Below, one piece after another: positions 7,558 to 14,590 of a stretch of 64,000 nt of DNA. The DNA is from Asaia bogorensis. Lineage in GTDB: Bacteria > Pseudomonadota > Alphaproteobacteria > Reyranellales > Reyranellaceae. The DNA lies in contig CAMDCE010000021.1 in assembly GCA_945889625.1 (NCBI GenBank), forward strand, positions 1 through 64,000, in the 5' to 3' direction. Numbering within the stretch: the stretch's first letter is position 1; each line of letters starts with the position of its first letter. The notes below the pieces were generated by a model. The model searched no databases, was not told where the DNA came from, and saw nothing but the letters and a program-made list of their open reading frames with translations. A program made the position numbers and the translations under genes.

Positions 7558-9315
7558 ATGGACGGTATTCAGACCAACACTTCTGCGAAGGCGGTAGCCG
7601 AGAGCTGGCTCGGCGACTTCGCGGCGGCGCTCGCTTCCGGCAATGCCGCGCTCCTGGCGGCGCTCTTCGCGGACGAATGTCATTGGCGTGACATCCTCGC
7701 CTTCACCTGGGACCTGCACACGATCTCCGGCGCCGAGGCCATCGCCGGGCGGATGGCGCCTGCCGCGACCGGCATGGCGCCGCGCGCGCTGAAGCTGGCC
7801 GCAGGGCGCACGCCGCCCCGGCCCGTCAATCGGGCTGGCACCGAGGCGATCGAGGCTATCTTCACCTTCGAGACCAGGATCGGTCCCTGCAATGGCGTCG
7901 TGCGCCTGGTCTCCGAAGGCGGGAAGCCGCGCGCCTGGACGCTCATGACTGCGCTCGACGAGATCCGCGAGCATGAGGATCCGGCCAATGGCCGCCGCTG
8001 GCAGGACGTCGACTGGAAGCGCAATTTCGGCGGCGAGAACTGGGCCGACCGCCGCCGCCAGGCGATTGCCTACGAGGATCGCGATCCCGCCGTGCTGGTG
8101 GTGGGTGCCGCGCAAGCGGGGCTGATGATCGCCGCGCGCCTCAGCATGCTGGGCGTCGACGCGCTGGCGATCGACCGCGAGAAACGCATCGGCGATTCCT
8201 GGCGCCGCCGTTACCACGCGCTCACCCTGCACAACGAGACGCGGGTGAACCACTTCCCCTACATGCCGTTTCCGCGCTCCTGGCCGGTGTTCATCCCCAA
8301 GGACATGCTGGCGAACTGGTTCGAGCTCTACGCCGAGGCGATGGAGCTGAACGTGTGGACCGCCACTGAGTTGACCACCGCCACCTACGATGAGGCGGCA
8401 AAGCACTGGACCGTGACCCTGAAACGCGCCGACGGCAGTGAGCGGATCATGCACCCGCGCCACGTCGTCTTCTGCAACGGCGTCAGCACGATCCCGAAGA
8501 TGCCGGACCTGCCGGGCCTCGGCGACTTCAAGGGCGCGGTGCGCCATTCGGGCGACGCCGGCAGCGGCTCGGACTGGAAGGGCAAGCGTGCGCTCGTGCT
8601 TGGCACCGGGACCTCGGGCCATGACGTGGCGCAGGACCTGGTCGTATCCGGCGCGGCCGAGGTCACGATCATCCAGAACAGTCCGACGCTCGTTGTCAGC
8701 CTGAAGGAGGCGCAGGCGCCCTACGCGCTCTATGACGAGGACATCTCCTTCGAGGATTGCGACCTGGTCGCGACGTCGTTCCCTTACCCGATCTACGCGC
8801 GCGCGCATCAGAACATCACGAAGATGAACGCGGAGGCCGACCGGAAACTGCTCGAGGGGCTGAGGAAGCGCGGCTTTAAGCTGACGTCGGGCACCGACGG
8901 CACGGGCTGGCAGATCATGTACCAGAACCGCGGCGGGGGTTACTACTTCGACGCCGGCTGCTCGCAGATGATCGTTGATGGCCGGGTCGGTCTGATCCCG
9001 TTCGCCGATATCGAGCGCTTCTGTGCGGAGGGCGCGCGCCTGAAGGACGGCACGGTGAAGGCGGCCGACCTGATCGTGCTTGCCACCGGCTACGAGGGCC
9101 AGAAAGAAGCCGTCCGCCCGGTGCTCGGCGACAAGATCACGGATCGCATCGGTCCGGTCTGGGGCTTCGACGCGGAAGGCGAACTCGCGGGCATGTGGCG
9201 GCCCACCGGTCAGCCCGGCCTGTGGTTCCTGGCCGGCGGCCTGGCGCAATGCCGCATCTTCTCCAAGGTGCTTGCGCTCCAGATCAAGGCACGGGAGCTC
9301 GGCCTCATCTCTTGA
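7558..9315 (+). CDS. Flavin-containing monooxygenase with N-terminal NTF2-like domain
   Basis: 585 residues. The first ~130 look like a SnoaL/NTF2-like domain (LGDFAAALASGNAALLAALF, ECHWRDILAFTWD). From about residue 178 comes a class B flavin monooxygenase: FAD Rossmann site VLVVGAAQAGLMIAARL, IGDSWRRRYHALTLHNE, FCNGVSTIPKMPDLPG, a FKGAVRHSGD variant of the FMO fingerprint, a second NADPH Rossmann site VLGTGTSGHDVAQDL near 347, and VLATGYEG. Such enzymes oxygenate ketones, sulfides or amines. A 42-residue membrane protein immediately precedes it. The fusion of NTF2-like and FMO domains recurs in related bacteria; substrate unknown. Confidence 0.88.
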   Translation: MDGIQTNTSAKAVAESWLGDFAAALASGNAALLAALFADECHWRDILAFTWDLHTISGAEAIAGRMAPAATGMAPRALKLAAGRTPPRPVNRAGTEAIEAIFTFETRIGPCNGVVRLVSEGGKPRAWTLMTALDEIREHEDPANGRRWQDVDWKRNFGGENWADRRRQAIAYEDRDPAVLVVGAAQAGLMIAARLSMLGVDALAIDREKRIGDSWRRRYHALTLHNETRVNHFPYMPFPRSWPVFIPKDMLANWFELYAEAMELNVWTATELTTATYDEAAKHWTVTLKRADGSERIMHPRHVVFCNGVSTIPKMPDLPGLGDFKGAVRHSGDAGSGSDWKGKRALVLGTGTSGHDVAQDLVVSGAAEVTIIQNSPTLVVSLKEAQAPYALYDEDISFEDCDLVATSFPYPIYARAHQNITKMNAEADRKLLEGLRKRGFKLTSGTDGTGWQIMYQNRGGGYYFDAGCSQMIVDGRVGLIPFADIERFCAEGARLKDGTVKAADLIVLATGYEGQKEAVRPVLGDKITDRIGPVWGFDAEGELAGMWRPTGQPGLWFLAGGLAQCRIFSKVLALQIKARELGLIS

Positions 9316-9412
9316 GCGGGGCGGACGGGAGGATTGTGCGAGCCGCTTCTGAGGGCGCCGGTGGGGCGGCAGGGCACGAGATGCTGCAGTCCTACGGCGA
9401 ACTATCCGCCCA

Positions 9413-9457
9413 AACGCAGAGAACGTTGGACTTCAGGGTACAATCCTCCGCCATTAC
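9413..9457. repeat. 45-bp dispersed repeat, copy A
   Basis: This stretch begins AACGCAGAGAACGTTGGA and ends CAATCCTCCGCCATTAC. It matches 38 of 45 positions of 11968-12012. Shorter versions of the CCGCCATTACC end occur next to the stop codons of the heme-binding gene (795-805) and the DUF1993 gene (11011-11024). It lies in a gene-free 275-base gap after the flavin monooxygenase. Confidence 0.6.
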
Positions 9458-9590
9458 CGCCCACACAACTGTCTCCGGGCTAGCTGAAGTCGATGAAGAT
9501 CCCAGTAAGCGCGGGCATCGACGGCAAGACCTCCCGACTTCGCTGGCCGGCCGAACGGCTGTTCTTTTCGCAGTTTTGAATGGCCACACC

Positions 9591-10886
9591 CTATTCAAGG
9601 CCCGCGACCGGAAGACTCGCCGGGCCCGGGCGCCGGTCCGCAAGAAGACGCTGGGCCTCCTCATCACGTCCGGCGTTCAGATACGCCCGCAACAACGTCG
9701 CTTCCACCAGATCCACCTGCGCCCGGCTGCCGCCCATACGCTCCCGATCGGGCAGCATCGGCACGATCAGCTCGATTGCCGCGGCGTCATCGCCCCGTTG
9801 GAAGGCCGCGAAAGCGCGCGCCGCTGCGGGGATGGTGGAGCCAGAGGGATAGCGGCCGGCTTTTACCAGTTCCTCGATGGCCTGGACCCAGCCCTCCAAA
9901 GCTGCGTCATCGCCGGCGGCGGCATAGGCGAGTGCTACGTGCCAGTCGGCGAGAGAAAAGCCCGGGCGTGGAATTTTCTCGCGCGCGTAGTCCACGAGCT
10001 TCGCCCAGCGCGCGTGGTCGCGGGGATGACCCGCCAGCTCCGATCGCCACAGAAACGATGAGGAATCCGAGAGCTTCTGGTGCACGGCGCCACGATGATC
10101 GTCTGCCGAGAAAGCGTCGTTGTAGAGACGAAGCCCCCCTTCCAGATTGCCGGCATGCAACTCGAACAGGCCAAGGTGCCAGTTCAGGTGGCCGAACAAC
10201 CCGCCACCGCGATCGTAAAGCGGAAGCCAGTCGCGCATGAAGGCGATGCCGCTGTCCCGTTCGCCGGTTTCATAACAGAGATGGGCGAAGGCGTGGGCGC
10301 CATAGGCGTTACGCCGGACCTGGGCCAGGGAGCGTTCTATCCTGGGGCGCGCCGCGTCGTGCCGACCGATTTCCGACAGCGCCATGCCGTAGTGGGCTTC
10401 GAACCACCAATCCTCGCCATAATGCGGGGCAAGCGGGTCCAGAAAATCGACAAGGCCGTGTTCTCGGCCAGGCAGGCCGGACATCCCGATCAACCCACCC
10501 TGATTGGCGGCGAGGCTCAACACCAGCGCGTCGCGCGGCCACGTCTCGACATGGGTGCGGAGCGCGGCCAGTGCCGCGACGGCCTGGCCGGCAAACAAGT
10601 GACGAAAGACATCGACATGGCTGAGATCGCGCGCTGAACCTCCTTCCGTGAGGGTCAGTGCCGTGGCGAGAGACTCGCGCATGTCCGCAAGGTTGCCCGC
10701 GAGTTGAAAGGTACGGGCCTTGCCGATATGAGCCAGGGCGAACCCTGGATCGGCAGCAATGGCGCGGTCGAAAGCCGCGGCGGCACCGGGGTAGACGGTC
10801 AGGAGAAGGTCGACGCCCTCGACGTAAGCATCGCGCGCGGCGGCGACAGTGGTAGATACCGGGAGGCCATAGCGGTCCGTCAGCAT
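9591..10886 (-). CDS. Tetratricopeptide repeat protein, TTC38-like
   Basis: 431 residues from ATG at 10884-10886 (MLTDRYGLPVST); the frame stays open upstream but that part is not protein-like. Helical repeats are visible: AAFDRAIAADPGFALAHIGK near residue 45, then HYGEDWWFEAHYGMALSEIG, AHAFAHLCYETGERDSGIAF and HLNWHLGLFELHAGNLEGGL. This order and length match the bacterial relatives of human TTC38, a conserved family of unknown function, probably cytoplasmic. The ribosome binding site is weak (GGTGGTGAT). Not linked to its neighbours in an obvious operon. Confidence 0.85.
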   Translation of the reverse strand: MLTDRYGLPVSTTVAAARDAYVEGVDLLLTVYPGAAAAFDRAIAADPGFALAHIGKARTFQLAGNLADMRESLATALTLTEGGSARDLSHVDVFRHLFAGQAVAALAALRTHVETWPRDALVLSLAANQGGLIGMSGLPGREHGLVDFLDPLAPHYGEDWWFEAHYGMALSEIGRHDAARPRIERSLAQVRRNAYGAHAFAHLCYETGERDSGIAFMRDWLPLYDRGGGLFGHLNWHLGLFELHAGNLEGGLRLYNDAFSADDHRGAVHQKLSDSSSFLWRSELAGHPRDHARWAKLVDYAREKIPRPGFSLADWHVALAYAAAGDDAALEGWVQAIEELVKAGRYPSGSTIPAAARAFAAFQRGDDAAAIELIVPMLPDRERMGGSRAQVDLVEATLLRAYLNAGRDEEAQRLLADRRPGPASLPVAGLE

Positions 10887-11025
10887 ATCACCACCACCAT
10901 CGCCAGTGTCGTCGCTCGGAGTTGGGCGCCATGCTCGACCTTCTCTTGATCCACGGGCACTTCGATCACGGCGAACAGATGGAGGATTCGGCTTCCAGCC
11001 GCATAGCCAATCCGCCGCCATTACC

Positions 11026-11544
11026 CTAGAGCCAGTTGACCGGGCCGAGGAAGTCCCGCTTGCCGACCGGTACGCCACGATGACGCAGGATGTCGTAGGT
11101 CGTCGTCACGAAGAAGAAGAAATTCGGCAGGGCGAACTGTTGCAGATAGTCGTTGCCCTTCAACTTCCGTTCGTTGCCGCCGGCAGTCCAGGCGATGACC
11201 TTGCCCTCCGCGCCGTCGACCTGCGCGCGGGTCAGGGACTTCACGAAGGCCAACGCGGTTTCGACGCGGCTTTTGGCGGCAGCGAAGCTGGTGTCGTCCA
11301 CTGCCGGCGTGGCGGGCGGGGTGACGCCGGCCAGGCGGCCGCCGGTGTTCATGCCGAAATCCGCCGACTGACGGATCTGCCGGGCGAGGCAGAACATGTC
11401 CGGATACAGCCGGTCCTGCAGCAGGGCCGATTCCTCGATCTTGTTGGCGGCGCAATGCGCAGCGGCCTTGTCGATGATACCGACCAGCGCGCCGAGCTGC
11501 TGGGCGCAGGGAGTTACAGCTGCGTCATAAAGGGAATAGGTCAT
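11026..11544 (-). CDS. DUF1993 family protein
   Basis: 172 residues from ATG at 11542-11544, preceded by GGAGGAGCGATCCAA; a longer frame to 11583 lacks a binding site. Features match DUF1993: start MTYSLYDAAVTPCAQQLGAL, RLYPDMFCLARQIRQSADFG, an FVKSL helix, and the closing NFFFFVTTTYDILRHRGV then GKRDFLG. The family is a DinB-like four-helix bundle of unknown function. The 29-bp element also found upstream of the heme-binding gene starts 80 nt before this ATG. Confidence 0.88.
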   Translation of the reverse strand: MTYSLYDAAVTPCAQQLGALVGIIDKAAAHCAANKIEESALLQDRLYPDMFCLARQIRQSADFGMNTGGRLAGVTPPATPAVDDTSFAAAKSRVETALAFVKSLTRAQVDGAEGKVIAWTAGGNERKLKGNDYLQQFALPNFFFFVTTTYDILRHRGVPVGKRDFLGPVNWL

Positions 11545-11624
11545 TTGGATCGCTCCTCCGGTAAGATTCCATGGGCAAACCATAGGCTGAGCCCGGTCCT
11601 CCGGCCAGCAGGTCTGGTGCTGGA

Positions 11625-11653
11625 GACCTGGTCACGCAAATACTACTACAGCG
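11625..11653 (-). promoter_or_regulatory. 29-bp upstream element, copy 2
   Basis: On the minus strand it reads CGCTGTAGTAGTATTTGC, then GTGACCAGGTC. It differs from copy 1 (1262-1290) at two positions. It sits 80 nt before the DUF1993 start. The sequences around the two copies are unrelated, so the element itself is what is shared. Confidence 0.4.
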
Positions 11654-11967
11654 AAATGCGGCGCGGCGATCTCGCTCGGCCAGGTTCGGCGGACCGATCG
11701 GCTTGGTCACTACACGCGTGTCGGTAGACGCCAGCCCTACGGGACGATTAGCAGCCCAAGTGGTCACTCCGCTGGCGGTGCACTGCGGATTGGTGCCCGC
11801 GGCTGAGGCGCCGACCAACTGTGTCCACTGATGAGTTTTTGGTGCATGGGCCAGAGATAGTTACGTTCACGATTACCAAGTTTGCTGTAGCTGCCTTTGT
11901 GGCGCGGCAGCCTCGTGAAGCGAATTTGGAGCAGGCACGTTCGCCTTGGTTACCCAGAGTAACCTAA

Positions 11968-12012
11968 ACGCGGAGAGCGTTGGATCTCAGTTTCCAATCC
12001 TCCGCCATTACT
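11968..12012. repeat. 45-bp dispersed repeat, copy B
   Basis: It begins AACGCGGAGAGCGTTGGA and ends CAATCCTCCGCCATTAC, and matches copy A at 9413-9457 in 38 of 45 positions. It is preceded directly by the inverted repeat at 11949-11965. A short dispersed repeat is the simplest reading. Confidence 0.6.
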
Positions 12013-12095
12013 CCTGACTCCTGCGGCAAATATTCTCCGGTCCAGTCGGGAGCCTTTGCCCCGAGCGGAGACGGCGGTCGTGCTAAGCTCACACC

Positions 12096-12491
12096 ATGAC
12101 CGATTCGCCCAAACTCATCGCGTTGCGCAAAGCCTTTGCCGCGTCGACCGCAGAGCTTCCTCCGGAAACCAGGAAGCAAATGGCCTGGGACGCCATTTCC
12201 CAGATCCTCGAGGCCATCGAAAAGGGCGTCTGCCCCTTGGGCGATTGGGAACGGCGGTGTCTTGCGGCGGCGATCACCAGCCTGCGCGGCGGCCACACCA
12301 ACGAGGCACGGACCCGGGCGCGGCAGGCGCTGTGGCCGGAGGAGAACCGGCGCATGGCGGCGGTCGCCGGCTTTCCCGTCCGGCCGGGGATGTTTACTGT
12401 CGCCGAGCTCAGGCGCGAATTCGAGGCGGCGCGCGCCATGCCGGGGCGCGCCACCGTTCGACCGGCGGGTGCAAAGCCACCGCGCGAGTAG
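12096..12491 (+). CDS. Hypothetical protein (131 aa)
   Basis: 131 residues, mostly helical and charged (MTDSPKLIALRKAFAAST, PETRKQMAWDAISQILEAI, AELRREFEAARAMPG), with no signal peptide or membrane segment. No family is recognised. Third codon positions are GC-rich as in real genes here, but there is no clear ribosome binding site. It stops just before a palindromic repeat element that starts at 12493. Confidence 0.55.
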   Translation: MTDSPKLIALRKAFAASTAELPPETRKQMAWDAISQILEAIEKGVCPLGDWERRCLAAAITSLRGGHTNEARTRARQALWPEENRRMAAVAGFPVRPGMFTVAELRREFEAARAMPGRATVRPAGAKPPRE

Positions 12492-12492
12492 A

Positions 12493-12612
12493 GCGTGATG
12501 ACTTTCAGTTGACCCACGCGTCGGCCCAGCTCTCGCAGCTATGGCGCGATGGCCAACCATCGCGCCATAGCTGCGAGAGCTATGCCGACGCGAAACGTCA
12601 AAGTCATCACGC
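12493..12612. repeat. Palindromic TIR element, copy 1 (120 bp)
   Basis: The ends are perfect 13-bp terminal inverted repeats, GCGTGATGACTTT at 12493-12505 and its complement at 12600-12612. Inside are 25-bp perfect arms (12528-12552 and 12557-12581) around a 4-base centre, starting AGCTCTCGCAGCTATGG. The second copy at 41141-41262 has the same ends. This is the structure of a MITE-like non-coding mobile element or a large REP hairpin; no open frame inside is credible. Confidence 0.8.
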
Positions 12613-12621
12613 TTTAGCGCA

Positions 12622-13383
12622 TCACCTGCCGCCAGCCACGTTCAAGGTCGTTCCGGTGACGTAGCTCGCCTCGTCGGACGCCAGATAGAGCACGGCATTG
12701 GCGATCTCGCGCGGTTGGCCGATCCGGCGCATGGGCACGAGCTTGTGCGGGCTGTAGTCGCTGGTGCGCATGTCCTCGAATGTCTGGATCGTGCGTTCGG
12801 TCGCGATCGGGCCGGGTGCGACCGAATTGATGCGAATGCCATGCTCGGCGAGCTCGAACGCGGCGTCCCGGATGAAGCCATGGATGCCGGCCTTGGCGGC
12901 GGAGTAGGCGGCAGCACCGGCATGATGGGCCGTCCAGGGCGTGCCCTCGCGCGCGCCCGAGGACATGCAGACGATGGCGCCCGAGCGCTGTTTCATCATC
13001 AGCCGCGCCGCCGCACGCGTGCACAGGAAGGCCGACCGGAGATTGAGCCGGATGGTGAAGTCCCACTGATCGGCGGTCATCTCCCAGAGCTTGGCGTTGC
13101 GCGCGCCGCCGACATTGTTGACCAGCACGTCGACCCGTCCATGCTCGGCCGCGACGCGGGCAAAGGCGTCGTCGACCGGCGTCTCCTCGGTCACATCGGC
13201 GACGATCGTCGCCGGTGCCTTGCTGTTGGTCCGGATTTCAGCGGCCGCTTGCTTCAGGCGCTCGCCATCCAGATCCAGCAGCACAAGGACTGCGCCTTCC
13301 TCGGCAAATCGCTGTGCGATGGCGGCGCCAATCCCTTGCGCTGCGCCGGTCACCACAACGACCTTGTCCTGCATGCGAGCCAT
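12622..13383 (-). CDS. SDR family oxidoreductase
   Basis: 253 residues from ATG at 13381-13383 with GGAAGG upstream; the frame stays open far upstream, but that part is antisense to the amidohydrolase. Motifs: VVTGAAQGIGAAIAQRF at the N-terminus, LLDLDGE (acidic, suggesting NAD), DVLVNNVGGARN, MSSGAREG, AAAYSAAKAGIHGF with the Tyr-Lys pair, and SYVTGTTLNVAGG at the end. Likely a hydroxy/keto oxidoreductase of unknown substrate. It is divergent from the amidohydrolase operon. Confidence 0.9.
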   Translation of the reverse strand: MARMQDKVVVVTGAAQGIGAAIAQRFAEEGAVLVLLDLDGERLKQAAAEIRTNSKAPATIVADVTEETPVDDAFARVAAEHGRVDVLVNNVGGARNAKLWEMTADQWDFTIRLNLRSAFLCTRAAARLMMKQRSGAIVCMSSGAREGTPWTAHHAGAAAYSAAKAGIHGFIRDAAFELAEHGIRINSVAPGPIATERTIQTFEDMRTSDYSPHKLVPMRRIGQPREIANAVLYLASDEASYVTGTTLNVAGGR

Positions 13384-13470
13384 GGCTTCGTCCTTCCGTC
13401 CGATTTTCTGCAGACATATTAGAAGACCGGAGCCAAAGTGGACTCCGACAAATCGCTGGGGAGTGAAGAA

Positions 13471-14571
13471 ATGTCCATGACGGGGGATTTGGCGACCGGC
13501 GCTCCGGCGGGTGGCATCGGCTTTGTCGACTGCTCCATGATGGCCGCAGCGCCGGCAGGTGGCGCGCAGTCGCATGACCATGCCCATGGTCATGCAGGCG
13601 TGCGGCGGCGCGAGGTCGTGGTCAACGGCAAGCGTGTCAAGACCATCGATATTCATGCCCATTGCTGCGTGCCCAAGGCGATGGCCCTGATCAAGCATCC
13701 CCTCGAGGCGCCGGGGCTGCTGATGGACGACACCAGCGTGCGCATCGCGGCGATGGATGCGCAGGGCATCGACGTCGAGGCACTCAGCATCAATCCTTAC
13801 TGGTATCGCGCCGGCCGCGACGAAGCGGCCGAGCTGATCAAGATCCAGAACGAAACGCTGGTCGAGTTCTGCGCCGCCAACCCCGAGCGTTTTGTGGGCT
13901 TCGCGACCGCGGCGCTGCAGTATCCCGATCTCGCGGCGGAGCAGGTCGAACATGCGGTCAAGAAGCTCGGCTTCCGCGGTGTCGGCGTCGGCGGCAGCGT
14001 CGCGGGCGAAGAACTCGCCAATCCGAAATTCCATCCGTTCTGGAAGAAGTGCGAGGAGCTCGGCGTTTTGGTCTTCATGCATCCGCTGGGCACCCGCGAA
14101 CTGGAGCCGAGCGGCCGGCTGGCCGGCAGCGGGCTTTTGACCAATACGATCGGCAATCCTCTCGAGACCACGATCGCGCTGTCGCACCTGATCTTCGAAG
14201 GCACGCTCGACCGCTTTCCCGGGCTGAAAATCTGCGCCGCGCATGGCGGCGGCTTCCTGGGGTCCTACGCCAACCGTTCCGACGCGGTGTGCCACGTCTT
14301 CCCCGACCGGGTAGGTCCGCTGCCCAAGAAGAAGCCGACCGCGTATCTGAAGGACGGTCAGCTATTCTTCGACACCATCGTCTTCACGCCCGAGGCGCTG
14401 CGCCACCTGATCGCCGAGACCGGTCCCGGCCAGATCATGATCGGCACCGACTATCCGTTCCCGTGGACCAGTACAGAAGTCGACCTCGTGCTCGCCACGC
14501 CGGGACTGAACGACGAGCAGCGCATCGCCATCCTCGGCGGCACGGCGGCGAAGCTGATGGGTATTTCTTGA
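13471..14571 (+). CDS. Amidohydrolase, ACMSD-like (amidohydrolase_2)
   Basis: 366 residues from ATG at 13471, which has GGGGAGTGAAGAA upstream; a frame to 13438 is longer but has no binding site. Metal-site motifs of the 2-amino-3-carboxymuconate semialdehyde decarboxylase group are present: TIDIHAHCCVP, FMHPLG, KICAAHGGGFLGSY and MIGTDYPFPW. Such enzymes are zinc or manganese decarboxylases or hydrolases acting on ring-cleavage products or hydroxybenzoates. Before the first metal motif is an unusual His-rich stretch, SHDHAHGHAG. It is followed 19 nt later by a carboxylesterase and then an SDR on the same strand, a likely catabolic operon. Confidence 0.88.
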   Translation: MSMTGDLATGAPAGGIGFVDCSMMAAAPAGGAQSHDHAHGHAGVRRREVVVNGKRVKTIDIHAHCCVPKAMALIKHPLEAPGLLMDDTSVRIAAMDAQGIDVEALSINPYWYRAGRDEAAELIKIQNETLVEFCAANPERFVGFATAALQYPDLAAEQVEHAVKKLGFRGVGVGGSVAGEELANPKFHPFWKKCEELGVLVFMHPLGTRELEPSGRLAGSGLLTNTIGNPLETTIALSHLIFEGTLDRFPGLKICAAHGGGFLGSYANRSDAVCHVFPDRVGPLPKKKPTAYLKDGQLFFDTIVFTPEALRHLIAETGPGQIMIGTDYPFPWTSTEVDLVLATPGLNDEQRIAILGGTAAKLMGIS

Positions 14572-14590
14572 GAACGCGGGAGGATGTGCC

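Larger units (their letters stand above)
11545..12095. other. 551-base gap carrying repeats and an inverted repeat
   Basis: No convincing gene is visible. The gap contains the second 29-bp upstream element (11625-11653), an inverted repeat GGTTAC-CCAGA-GTAACC (11949-11965) and the 45-bp repeat copy B (11968-12012). A minus-strand frame at 11525-11818 looks partly protein-like but has no family signature and crosses the promoter region of DUF1993. Confidence 0.5.

Noticed and set aside
11525-11818. Minus-strand frame that looks partly protein-like
   Set aside because: No family signature, no ribosome binding site, and it covers the shared 29-bp element and the start of DUF1993.
12622-14295. 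557-codon minus-strand frame
   Set aside because: Only the last 253 codons (from 13383) are the SDR. The upstream part is antisense to the amidohydrolase and has no protein-like features.
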